The notes under the pieces are model-generated. The model did not search any database. It was given only the letters and a program-made list of their open reading frames with translations, and had not been told where the DNA came from. Shown piece by piece: positions 10,648 to 21,400 of a stretch of 64,000 bases of DNA (positions are counted from its first letter, which is position 1; each line of letters opens with the position of its first letter). The DNA is from Aquilaria yunnanensis. Its lineage: Eukaryota > Streptophyta > Magnoliopsida > Malvales > Thymelaeaceae. The translations under genes were made by a program, and so were the position numbers. The stretch spans positions 71,206,001 through 71,270,000 of the forward strand of contig CM077599.1 in the NCBI GenBank assembly GCA_039654915.1. Reading direction: 5' to 3'.

Positions 10648-11196
10648 CTATGAATCGGTGATTTGCATCTCATCTAGCTTTCTCACAAACTGGCAAACAG
10701 GGTCGTTTAGGGTCAGATTCCCAAGACTGTAACGATCTCGTTCTTTTTGGAAAATTATCCATAATCCAACAACCTCAAATTGCACTATTCCGCAAGAATG
10801 CGCTTCAAGAACCTCTCGAATATCTTCTAGAGATTCCTTACGCAAGCCATTCTTAATGAATCTTATTCTATCATTACGATTTCTGGTGATCACTCCTGGA
10901 GAACGACATTTATTGCCGCAAATCCACCATCCACAATTATGACAAACGCCTAGCCTCTTTGCTCTTCTTTTTTTGGCATAAGCGCTTTTACCAAAGCCGG
11001 GCATACGGGGAAAAAACGCTTCTGGAACTTCACCAGTTGAACGAACCTTAGCTTCAATTAGCCACCGCACATTATCAGGAATGCCTTTGTGCATAAATAC
11101 TCTGAATCGTTCACATCTAGCTTCATAAATTTTTTTAAGAACATTTATTGGGAAGGAAGGAAAATACTTTCGTAGGGCGGAAAGAGAAGACTCCAT
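10648..11196 (-). CDS. Cysteine-rich basic zinc-finger protein, paralogue C (plant-virus CRP-like)
   Basis: 182 residues from the ATG that aligns with its two paralogues (MESSLSALRKYFPS); an upstream in-frame ATG at 11211 would add five residues. Order of parts: helical N-terminus (LRKYFP..LKKIYEARCERF), MPGFGKSAYAKKRRAKRLG (about 65-83), a C-x2-C-x4-C-x3-C cluster (CHNCGWWICGNKC), the block IRFIKNGLRKE, and a conserved C-terminus ending DPVCQFVRKLDE. The G-x-G-(K/R)-S-x-Y-A-(K)-(K/R)-R-R-A block next to a Cys cluster is the layout of the cysteine-rich nucleic-acid-binding proteins of carla- and vitivirus-type RNA viruses, several of which suppress RNA silencing. The C-terminal 60-70 residues exceed the usual viral length. 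It could instead be an unrelated family with a similar layout. Confidence 0.8.
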   Translation of the reverse strand: MESSLSALRKYFPSFPINVLKKIYEARCERFRVFMHKGIPDNVRWLIEAKVRSTGEVPEAFFPRMPGFGKSAYAKKRRAKRLGVCHNCGWWICGNKCRSPGVITRNRNDRIRFIKNGLRKESLEDIREVLEAHSCGIVQFEVVGLWIIFQKERDRYSLGNLTLNDPVCQFVRKLDEMQITDS

Positions 11197-11254
11197 TGAT
11201 GAATGAGGCAAAGAAAGAAATTAGTGATTGTAGGAAACGAAAATAACTAACACA

Positions 11255-11262
11255 TATTTATA
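11255..11262 (-). promoter_or_regulatory. TATA box of paralogue C
   Basis: TATAAATA in gene sense within CATCACTATAAATATG, about 59 bases before the ATG. The flanking bases match those at the LOG and paralogue B boxes. Confidence 0.6.
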
Positions 11263-11412
11263 GTGATGAAAGGGATAATGCGTTAATTACACTTACAGAA
11301 GCAAGTACATTATTGTCAAAAGAAAAGACAAATGACAGCTTATATGTACAGCAATCATGACTGTGGCTCTCATCTTCCACTGATTTATGTCCAGTAATGG
11401 CTTCAATGCCTT

Positions 11413-11961
11413 CTATAAGTCGGGGATTTGTTTCCCATCTAGTTTCCTTACAAACTGACAAACAGGGTCGTTTAAAGTCACATTCCCAAGACTGTAACGA
11501 TCTCGTTCTTTATGGTAAGTCCTCCACAATTTGACAATTTGACCTTGCACTTTTCCACAAGAATGCGTTTCAAGAGTCTCTCGGATATCTTCCAGAGATT
11601 CCTTACGCAGGCCATTCTTAATGAATTTTCTTTTATCTTCACGATTTGTGGAGATGTATCCTAAAGAGCGACATTTAGTATTACAATTCCATCGCCCACA
11701 TTTATAACACACGCCTAGTCTCTTTGCTCTTCGCCTTTTGGCATAATGGCTTTTACCTAAACCGGGCATGCGGGGCATAAATGCATCTGGAACTTCACCC
11801 GCCAAACGGACCTTAGCTTCAATTATCCACTGCACATTATCGAGAATACCTTTGCTTGTAAAAACTCTGATTCTTTCACATCTAGCAAGGTAGATCTTTT
11901 TAAGGACTTTTATTGGAAGGGAAGGAAAGTATTTTCGCAGTGCAGAAAGAGTAGAATCCAT
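11413..11961 (-). CDS. Cysteine-rich basic zinc-finger protein, paralogue B (plant-virus CRP-like)
   Basis: 182 residues, intact. The basic run KRRRAKR is at about 75-81, and the cluster is at Cys85, Cys88, Cys93 and Cys97 (CYKCGRWNCNTKC). A GLGKSHYA block stands just before, and the C-terminus ends TLNDPVCQFVRKLDG. By eye it is roughly two-thirds to three-quarters identical to paralogues A and C along its whole length, with differences spread evenly and no stop or frameshift. That pattern looks like three coding copies under constraint, not one live gene with two relics. The basic run could act as a nuclear localisation signal. It lies 216 bases from the start of C, in tandem. Confidence 0.8.
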   Translation of the reverse strand: MDSTLSALRKYFPSLPIKVLKKIYLARCERIRVFTSKGILDNVQWIIEAKVRLAGEVPDAFMPRMPGLGKSHYAKRRRAKRLGVCYKCGRWNCNTKCRSLGYISTNREDKRKFIKNGLRKESLEDIRETLETHSCGKVQGQIVKLWRTYHKERDRYSLGNVTLNDPVCQFVRKLDGKQIPDL

Positions 11962-12080
11962 TGATGAGAGAAGAATTTGAGAGAAGAGGGAAATGAATCA
12001 GTTATTGTAAGAGACTGGAATAACCGAATTTAGAAGTCACGGGGTATCTTATCCGCTGCTTAATCAGAAGGAAGAACACG

Positions 12081-12088
12081 CATTTATA
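12081..12088 (-). promoter_or_regulatory. TATA box of paralogue B
   Basis: CATCACTATAAATG in gene sense, about 120 bases before the ATG at 11961, in the block equivalent to that of paralogue C. Paralogue A has lost the equivalent box: its flank matches as far as TCCGCCGCTTAACCGGAA and then departs. Confidence 0.5.
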
Positions 12089-12250
12089 GTGATGAAAAGG
12101 GATAACGTGTCGATTACACTTAGGGGAGCATGTACATCTGTCAAAAGAAAATGTAAACTTTTCCAAATATAACAAACTGTATGTACAGTAATTGTGACTG
12201 TGACTCACATCTTCCACTGGCTTTACGTCTAGTAACGGCATTAACGGCTT

Positions 12251-12799
12251 CTATGAGTCGAGGATTTGCTTCCCATCCAGTTTTCTTACAAGCTGGCACA
12301 CAGGGTCATTTACAGTCAGATTCCCGGGACTGTAACGGTTTCGTTCTTCATGAAAAATGCTCCATAAACCAAGAAGTTCACGTTGCATAGATCCACAAGA
12401 ATGTGTCTCAAGAGTCAATCGGATATCATCCAATGAGTCCTTACTCAGGCCATTCTTGATGAGTCGTATTTTATCTTCTCGATTATCGGAGATCATTCCT
12501 AAAGAATGACATTTAGTATTACAAGTCCACCGTCCACATTTGTGGCAGACTCGTAACCTTTTCGCTCTTCGCTTTTTGGCATAAGAGCTTCTGCCTATAC
12601 CAGGCATGTGAGACACAAATGCCTCTGGGATTTCGCCTGCCAGACGAACCTTGGCTTCGATTAACCACCGCACATCTTCAGGGATTCCTTTGTGCATCAG
12701 AACTCTTAATCGTTCACAGCGAACTTGGTAGATCTTTTTAAGAATGTTCATTGGGAGAGAAGGAAAATATTTTCGTAAGACAGAAAGAGTAGGATCCAT
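12251..12799 (-). CDS. Cysteine-rich basic zinc-finger protein, paralogue A (plant-virus CRP-like)
   Basis: 182 residues, intact, first of the three in element order. It has GIGRSSYAKKRRAKRLR, then the C-x2-C-x4-C-x3-C cluster (CHKCGRWTCNTKC), then IRLIKNGLSKDSLDDIR, and ends DPVCQLVRKLDGKQILDS. It differs from B and C at more sites (LRV for LGV before the finger, SHM for PRM). No obvious TATA box lies close upstream. Instead there is an array of about 130-bp repeats (12945-13310). It may be driven from there, by the LTR, or not at all. Confidence 0.78.
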   Translation of the reverse strand: MDPTLSVLRKYFPSLPMNILKKIYQVRCERLRVLMHKGIPEDVRWLIEAKVRLAGEIPEAFVSHMPGIGRSSYAKKRRAKRLRVCHKCGRWTCNTKCHSLGMISDNREDKIRLIKNGLSKDSLDDIRLTLETHSCGSMQRELLGLWSIFHEERNRYSPGNLTVNDPVCQLVRKLDGKQILDS

Positions 12800-12944
12800 T
12801 TTCTAGAGGGAAGTAAAAGAAAGAAGAGAGGAAAGAATTAGTTATTATGGGCAACTGAGAGAACCGACTTGAGAGTCACGGAGTACCGTATCCGCCGCTT
12901 AACCGGAAAAGTAGATCCTACTTCATTTTGATGTGATAGATATT

Positions 12945-13310
12945 TTTTATCTTGGATATTCCATCGAGCTGACGTTGATCCAGTCCTCGATTATTGAATC
13001 CATTGTCCGCTTTTGACAAAGTTTCAACGACAATATTTCTTGATATCTGCCTTATCTTTGACCACAGCTATCTCTTATCTTGGATGCTACTAAGCTGGCA
13101 TCAATCCTGTCCTTCCAGGTGTAGCCTCGATTATTGAATCAATTGCCAAGCTTTTGACAATATTGTCTACTTTATATTTTTTTTTGATATCTGCCTTATC
13201 CTTGGCTATAGCTATCTCTTATCTTGGATACTACTAGCTGTAGCCTCGATTATTGAATCGGTAGCCAAGCTTTTGACAATATTGTCTACTTTATCCTTGA
13301 ATTCCTGATG
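12945..13310. repeat. Three diverged tandem repeats of about 130-145 bp upstream of paralogue A
   Basis: The strings TATCTTGGAT(A/G)(T/C), CTCGATTATTGAATC, CTTTTGACAA and GATATCTGCCTTATC recur in the same order three times, with small deletions in the last unit. A promoter role is possible but unproven. Confidence 0.75.
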
Positions 13311-15744
13311 CGGGTTAGTCCCGCATATTAGCTGTGTATCCAGTGATAGATTGGTAAGAGCTGATGACATTGAGATCTCAGCTTATACTGCTGAAACTGT
13401 GCCGTGGATGTGTTTCCCATTTGGTTCCTATTATGCAAAAGCCATGCATGCATGATGTGAAATGCATGAATGCAGAGCATGTGGAATTGATGTTTTTTTT
13501 TTTTGATGGATCTAGTTCTTCATGTCTTTGCTTTACTGGATCTTTTTTATGATTGCCTTCTTGGACTATCATTGAATCTCTTTATGCTTTCCAGCTTTTG
13601 TTCACTGCCTCAAAAGCCCAACTCTTTTCAAAATCCTCTTTCTTTGACTTGTTCTTGAATTTTGGCCTCAATTTCTTTAAAGTTGGCCCGCCTCATAATT
13701 TATATCTCTTTCGGATACTCATCCATTGTCATGGATTTGATACCATCAAAGGCTTTACTTTCAATGTCTGCTTTGCCCCTTTTCTTGTGACCGTGCCGAC
13801 ACTTACTTATTCCCATGTTATAATCTGAATTATTGCTCTTCCTTGAACTCATGTTTTGATCCATAAGACTTGCCCCCTTGTCTATTGAACTTCTTTGTTG
13901 GCAGTACTCCTCTTATGCTTCGTAGAGACTACTTTGCCCCCCTGAATATGGTGTTTATGTGGAAAGAGATATCATCTCGCCTTTGATTTAACAGAAGGTT
14001 GATGATTTCTAGACCTTTGTGATGGTTCTTGATCATGAATTTCTCTTACAAGAACCACGTCTTCTTAAAGAAAGTCTCAAGTTATCTCCTCACTTTTAAG
14101 TCTACACACATTAATGAATAATGGTTTGGCCTTAAAGAAAAACTTTCATCGATTTGCAAAGCTTGACCAAGTAACTTACGGTCTTTGTTTTTAATTAAAA
14201 TATCCTGTCATTCTTCCCCTTTCAACTTGAAGACATAAACTGTGCAGGGTAATAAGGTAGAAACATGATTCACAATGATAGTTTTTTAGCTGAATGAGGA
14301 TGATATCAAGAGGTAAATTTTAGGTCTGAGGAAAGTTAAGCTTGAGTGGCGTGAAAGAAGAGTCTTTTAACACTGCTCGTGAGCAGTATTAAATAAGGTA
14401 GAAACATAATTCACAATGATAGTCTTTTAGCTGAATGAGGATATTAAGTCTGAAGGAAGTTAAGTTTTAATGGTGTGAAAGAAGGGTCTTTTAATACTAC
14501 TCGTGAGCAGATTTGATTATGGTGAAAAACTCAATAGTGATGACTTCAAACTTGCCACCTTTTCCAGAAAGTTTGATCTCATCTGTTGCCCCCCAACTAT
14601 CGTAATCTTTATGTACACTTGGTTTGAGGGTTACTTTTGTTTTCTAAACCGCCTTTGCAGGTTTTCAGTCTAGAATCCATAGCTCACTTTTTCTATCTTT
14701 TCTTTATTTGGCTTTAATTTGAGCTTTTTTTTTTTTTTGTTTCTTTTTTTTTTGTTTTTTTGTTTTTTATTTTTTTTTTGTATGAGCTATGATGATGGCA
14801 TACTTGATAACTCTCTTGAAGTAAGATGACTCAAGTGGCCTTGCATGCTCGTGCTTGCTCTCAGTCTCTTTTTGGTTTTGAATTTTCCCTTGTTGCTTTT
14901 TTTTATGGAAGGGATGAACTTCTCTTCTTTTTGGAGTTTGTGTTGCGGAGAACCGAGAACCTTTTCTTGTGTTGAGCATTAAGAAGAGTTTGGGAGGCCA
15001 TTGAAGCGATTTAATATAAGAGCTACCTTCTTTGGAAGCTAACTCAGACTTCTTGCAAGGATGTCGATAACCACTGTGAATTCTTTTTTAGGGTTGAGGT
15101 GCAACATTTGAAATCCTTCTTACTAGATTTGGTAGCACTTTCAAGATCACTACTATCAAATTTCCATTAACTTTTTATTTTCATCCACGAGTAATATCGT
15201 TTTCAAAGTAAAGTGTGATAGCAATAATGGATAGTATAATGGAAAGGAGTGAAAGATGGATATAAAAAAAATGAAATTTTTGGTAAAAAGTGATAGAATG
15301 TGTAGCTGTAATAATTGAATTTTTGATAAAAATTGGTACAATGTGTAGATGTAATAATGGAATTAAAAAGTGGTATAATGTACACGTAACATCTTTTTGT
15401 TAGAGAACAAAAAGAATTACCAGTTGTCAAAAAGTAAAGTGTGATGGCAATAATAGATAGTATAATGGCAAAGAGTGTAAAAATGAAAAGTAATAGAATG
15501 CACGCATTATATCTTTTTGTTGTACCAGAAAAAGAATACCAGGTGTCCATCTAACAAAGACTACACCCTAGATTCTGGACTAAATCTAGGAGATTTTTAC
15601 TATTAGATTACTTTTGCAAGCTTTCAAAGATACAAGTTTATTCAAAGGATTCCCTGTCATTCGAAAATGTGTGCGGACTGTTAGGTCAGATCTGACTTGG
15701 ACCCCTTCCAAAATCAATGTAATTCCCGCTCAAAATCTTCACTT
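13311..15744. other. Non-coding interior of the element where pol would be expected
   Basis: No reverse transcriptase, integrase or protease motif is visible on either strand. It holds a tandem pair at about 14249-14393 and 14394-14510 (AATAAGGTAGAAACAT, CACAATGATAG, CTCGTGAGCAG), repeated A-rich segments at about 15195-15550 (AAAGTGTGATAGCAATAAT), T-rich tracts (14725-14780), and three polypurine-like tracts on the element strand at about 13870, 13931 and 14586. Confidence 0.6.
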
Positions 15745-17542
15745 TCAATTACCAATCACATCGGGCCTAGCAGCTTGACCTCGGTTTTGTTTGATTTGTA
15801 GAGGAATGGCCTCGGGACTTGACGGCTTAAAAGTAGGTTTTGAGATTGGTATAGCATTGACTTCTTGTTCTTTAATGATCACATTCATATCATCATCTTT
15901 ATTTGATATAAAAACGATAAGTTGGGATGAGTTTATGAGTCTTTGCAGATTCTTACGGAATTCTGAGCATTCTTGGATAGAATGACTCTTACTGTCATGA
16001 AAGTTGCACCACTCCTCATCTTCGACTTCTTCATTTCCAAAAGAAGACTTTCCCATGATAATCCCTTCTTTTACAATGCATGAATATACATGCTTGAGAG
16101 GGGTTATGATATCATTGACTGACTTCTTCATCGGCCAGTGCTCTTTCTATCATACTGACTGGTTTTGCTTGATGAGGCGGCAATGGATTGGGAGTGACGT
16201 TTGGTTCATCGGAAAAGTCCAACCACTTGGACTCGATTAATTGTTGGACTATACGCTTCAATGCTATGCAATTTTCCAGTCCGTGGCCAACGGCACCATC
16301 ATGATATGGGCAAGTTATGTTGGGGTCATACCACCTTGGATATGGGGGTTTAAATGGATTTGTAGGAATTGGATGGATAAGTTGACTTTCAATGAGTTTT
16401 GGATATAACTCAGTGTAAGTCATAGGAATTGGCGCAAAAACTTCTCTCGGCCTTTGTGGAGAAGTCAGAACAGGTGGCCGTAACTGATTAGGCCTGTTGA
16501 GAGGATAATTGTTGGGCTTATTGGTAGAATAATCATTGGGCCTATTGGTAGAGTATGATCGGCGAGGCCCGGTAGCAACAGTACCCACGAGGGGAATCCC
16601 TCTTCCTCGTCCTATTTGTTGTATTTCTTCATCTTTTTTTCTGGATGGTCCTCCTCTTTTCATTGGATCACTAAAGGACTCAGTAATCTTCCCGGTCCTG
16701 ATACCATGCTCGATCCTTTCTCCAGACATGACTACGTCGGAGAAATTGGTTGCCGAATTGCCAATGAGTTTGTCATAATATGGGTATTTTAGTGTCTGGA
16801 CAAACAAAGTGACCATTTCTCTTTCTGTCATGGGTGGCTGAACTTGTGCAGCTAAGTCCCTCCACCGTTGGGCATATTCCTTGAAAGTTTCTGGCTTTTT
16901 CTTCTCCATGTTTTAGAGGGTTTGGCGATCCGGAGCCAAGTCCAAAACATGTTTATAATTGCCGATGAAGGCCTGAGCAAGGTCATTCCAAGTTTTGATG
17001 TTTCTTGGACCTTGACTTAGATACCACTGTAATGCTGATTTTGTGAGGCTTTCCTGAAAAAGTGCAATCCACACCTTTTCATCTTTTGTGAGTGGTTGTA
17101 GTCTTCTTAGAAATAATGTGATGTGAGTGATGGGATCACTCGTTCCATCGTATTTCATGAAATCTGGCACCTTAAAGTCTGAAGGAATTTTGACATCTGG
17201 TACCAAGCATAGGTCATCCACTGAGAGAGATCCGAATATAGTGCCTCCTTCAATGGCTCGCAGTCTCTTCTCTATTGTTTCGAGCTTTTGAGATTCTGCT
17301 TCTTCTTTTGGTAATATATTATTCTCTTCATGTACAGTGTCTTGTTTCAGGTGAACACTAGCAGACGGTCCTGATTCTTGAAACAGATTTTCTTGGACTG
17401 AGACTCGTTGCGGGGTGAATCCCGGGGGATAAGTGGGATCTTGTACTTCTTTGATGGGGACTTGAGTTGCTTTCTCTTTGATTAATTCCATCAATTGTCT
17501 CATCTGTTCTGACATACTTTCAATCTTGGACTCCATCTCCAT
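15745..17542 (-). pseudogene. gag: gag of the Tat/Ogre-like element, broken
   Basis: The N-terminal part (17542-16913) has a coiled-coil-like start (MEMESKIESMSEQMRQLMEL) and the retrotransposon gag core (VPDFMKYDGTSDPITHITLF, WFLSQ-type WYLSQGPRNIKTW, FIGNYKH). A TAA stop at 16915-16913 cuts the frame. The same frame resumes after it with a further gag block (KPETFKEYAQRWRDLAAQV) and a C-x2-H-x5-H-x4-C knuckle (CPYHDGAVGHGLENC) to 16112. A frame change near 16112-16131 leads into a third part with another C-x2-H-x4-H-x4-C knuckle (CNFHDSKSHSIQEC), ending at 15745. In intact relatives these parts form one nucleocapsid precursor. Breaks in two places make this copy unlikely to supply its own particle. 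Confidence 0.9.
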
Positions 17543-18401
17543 GAGGCGTCCTTCGGCTTATTCTGCCATTAATCTTGTTTGGAGTCGAGTTGAATATCTG
17601 TGTTAAGGTCCAATTTTATCCTTTTAAAAGTAAGATTTATTTTTTTAGATTCTATGTGTATGTGATTGATGCAATGGATGCATGCATGCAATAAGTGAGT
17701 TTGATTATCCAATATCATGGAACTTCAAGACTTTTAGTTGTCATTATAAAGACCAAAAAGTTAGCATAATTTGATGCGTGGTTTTGATGCATGAAGAATA
17801 ATTGCACAAGAAAAATAAGGTTATTAATAAGTTAAATAGCAATTAACAACTCATGAAGTATTATGGATAAACAAGTTAAAACCATACGAAGAAAAGTGTA
17901 GAGTAACAACACAGCATAACAAGGATATGCTTATGGCGTTGGTAAAATGGTAGAAATTCTATGGTCAGTTCTATGGTTAAGTGGGGAGTTCTATATGCAT
18001 AAGGTGGCTTATCAAAAAGGCAAGGGATAGTTCCCGAATCCCGTCACTAAATTATAGTGACAGCCTGATTCCTTACCCTCTAGGGTTTATGTAAGGAATG
18101 GATTAATTCGAGTCGTAGCTTTTCGTGGGCCCATGCAGAGACTAACCGTCTCAGAAGGCAATACACTACTTTGCTACTTTGAAACCGGTGAAGGCTTGGA
18201 GACCATGGCCTCTCAAGGACAACAACACCAATTCCGCTTAGAAAGAACGTGTTCACTTTGAAGAAGCTCGGGTATAGAGCTTCATATTGTGAATGCATAA
18301 TGCATGTTTACCTAAGTAAATATAACATATAAATCCACATAAATATAAGCAAAGCAAATCAAAACAAATCAACTTGTAGGCTCGACTCACTAACATTGCT
18401 T
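17543..18401. other. Leader between primer site and gag
   Basis: Untranslated leader of the element, about 860 bp, without a supported ORF. Packaging signals would be expected here but cannot be recognised by eye. Confidence 0.6.
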
Positions 18402-18418
18402 CCCCAGTGGAGTCGCCA
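18402..18418 (-). promoter_or_regulatory. Primer binding site, tRNA-Arg type
   Basis: In element sense TGGCGACTCCACTGGGG begins three bases after the LTR end. It starts with TGG, complementary to a tRNA CCA end, and resembles the tRNA-Arg primer site reported for Tat/Ogre elements. Confidence 0.75.
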
Positions 18419-18421
18419 AAC

Positions 18422-21400
18422 TGTGGCAACGTGTGGTTCGTTTTCGGGAGTCGCCACCAATCGGTTTTTCTTAGGTCGATTGGATACCTAAAATATGGTC
18501 TGCGAGAGTTCGGGGATCGAGAGTACGGTTACGTTAAAACAACTTTGTTAAAACGCCCAAAAATTGGCACCTTAGTTGATTTTAATTTCATTTTGCTTTG
18601 CTTTTAAATAATTTTCAGTTAATTTTCAAAATTAGAAATTTTAACTGGATTAGTCGAAATGTGGATTTTTTTTTAATTAATTAATTTGTATGAAATTTTA
18701 TACTTCCGAACCATGGACTCTGCCGAGTCATTTGGACACGGAAGATTTTGATTCCGAACCATGGACTCTGCCGAGTCATTTGGACACGGAATTTGGTGAA
18801 CTTTTAAATAATTTAATCCATATTGTGAATATGGATTTTTATCTTTATATTTATTTAATTTATTTAGTTAAAAAAAAGGTTGATATTTTCCAAACCGTAG
18901 ATCCTGACGGATCATCCGGATATGGAAGTTAATTTAATTTATAGTTAATTATTTAATTCTTATTTTTATTAATTATTAGTTTAATTACTAATTCGTAATT
19001 CTTTTTGTTTATGAAATTTTTAGATTTATTAAAAATTTTATTTTTTTTTATATTTTATATTTTCTTTTCTTTTCTTTTCTTTCTTTTCTTTCTTTTAGTT
19101 TTCTTATTTAATGAAAAAAATTTTATTATCTATTTTTCTTAAATAATTACTTGATTTATAAAAGAAAAATAATTAATTTTTAATTGGTTAATTTTTTTGA
19201 TAAAGAAATTAAAGAGTTAAAAAAAATATTTTATTTTATATTTATTCTATTTATTTGATAAAAGAATAACAAAAATGAAATTAATCAAGAAAACTAAGGA
19301 TTTATATGTATATTGAAAAATCTATATATTTATTCTTTTTATTTGATAAAAGATAAACCAAAAAAAGAAATTATTTAATCAAGGTTTTATTTAATGAAGA
19401 AAACTAAAGATTTAATATTTTAAAAATAAAGTAAAGTCTTAATATTGTATTTGATAAAAGGTGAATCAAAAGGTAATCAAAACTTTATTTATTTAATGAT
19501 GAAACCAAAAATTCATATGTATATTTCAAAAATAAAAGAAGAGTCTTAATATTTATTTGTTTTATTTTTGATAAAAAAATTAAGCAAAAAATGATTATTT
19601 AATAAGGAAACTAAAAATTTATATGTATATTTTAAAAATATAAAAGTAAAGTCATAATATTTATATAATTTATTTTGATGAAAGATTAACTAAAAAGTGA
19701 TTATTTAATTAAGATACTAAAAAATTTATATGTATATTTCAAAAATAAAAGAAAAGTTTTTGATATTTACATATTTCATTTTTATGTTCTTTTTGTTTGA
19801 TAAAAGATTTTCCTATTTATAAGTCTAAAAATACATTTAATTAATAAATTTAAAATATTTAAGAGAAATTTAATCTGTTTTTTTATTTATTTATTTTTAT
19901 TACCTTTATTTGAAATCATTTGGCTAAAGTTTTATTTGTTCAATAAAAGAATCCAAAGTTATATTTTAAAGAAATAAGTTAAATACAAAGTCTTAATTTT
20001 CATGTATTTCTTTTATTAAACATATTTTTGTTTTTTTTTTTTTGTTTTTTTATTATTTTTACTGAATTAAAATAACTATTAAAATTAATTTTATATTTTA
20101 TATTTTTTAAAAAAATTTTTTTTATTCTCCAAGCCATTGGATCCTGACGGATCATTTGGACATGGAGTTTAAATTTTGTTTATTAAATTTTATTTTAATC
20201 ATTTAATTATTTATTAATTTTAATCACAATTTTTATTGTTGTTTTTCTTGAATTTTTTTTTAATTTTAAATATCATTATTTTAATAAATATGTTTAAAAA
20301 TAATTGATTTGTATATTTTTAGAATTATTTAATTATGTTTGTTTATTAATTTTTAACAAAAGGAATAAAAAGTTAACTTTGTTATCTTTAAAGAAATAAT
20401 AAAAAAACATTTATTCCAAAATAACAAAAGATAATTGGCTTTTAAAAATGATTTTTATTAGCCATAATAATTATTCACATAAAATTCTTTTTTTTTTTTT
20501 TATAATAACTAAATTTAAACACCTAAAAGAGACAATTAATAATAAAGTGGGGCTTTTTTGGCCATCCACAATAATTATAATAATAAAATAAAAAAATTAG
20601 TTGTTAACAACAATGATAAAAATTATCAAAAGTTAGTAAAGTTAATGGTTAAAATTAATAATAACAATAATAAAAGTTAACAAAGTTATAAAAGTTAGTT
20701 GTCAATAACAATAAAAATAAAAGTTAGTAATGTTAGTTGAGTTAATTGTTAACAATAATAACAACAATAATAATAAAAGTTAGTAAAGTTAGTAAATTAG
20801 TAAGTTAATAACAACAGTAATAAAAGTTAATAATGATAATAATAATAAACAAGTAAAATATAAAAGGAAAGTTAGTAATTAATTCTCTGCAAGAATAAAA
20901 TAAAAGGTTAGTGACTCAATAGAAATAAATTGAAAAGATGAAGGGCGAAAGCTGAATTTTACCTAGGAACTAAATTTTCTAATTCTCCAGGAAACGCGGA
21001 CGCGCGCGAGGAAAAAAAAAAAAAACAGTCAGAGAAGGTTTAGGTTTTCTGGAGAGGAAGAGAAGAGGGCCAGGGACCTAGGCTAATTTTTTTCCTTTTT
21101 TTTAAACGGAGCTCTAAGCTTTCTCTCTATTTTTTCTGTGTTCAGCACAAAATTTGGGGGGCTATTTATAGAGGAAGTTTGGCTGAACTGTTGATGGATA
21201 AATTAATAAAAAATTTCAAACTTATCTTTTAAATTGGTAAAATGACAATTTTAGTCCTTTATGTCTCTCAGCCTCTGGATAAGTTCCTGAAGCTTCTGAT
21301 TTTGACAATTTTATCATTTTCTATCAATTTGGGCCAGAAACGTCGGCAGGCCCAAAATTTTATGTGACAAACTACCAAATACTCCTGGAATTTTCAGAAT

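Noticed and set aside
13364..15550. Short ORFs between gag and the cassette as pol remnants
   Set aside because: None shows reverse transcriptase, RNase H, integrase or protease motifs; they are low-complexity frames in repeats.
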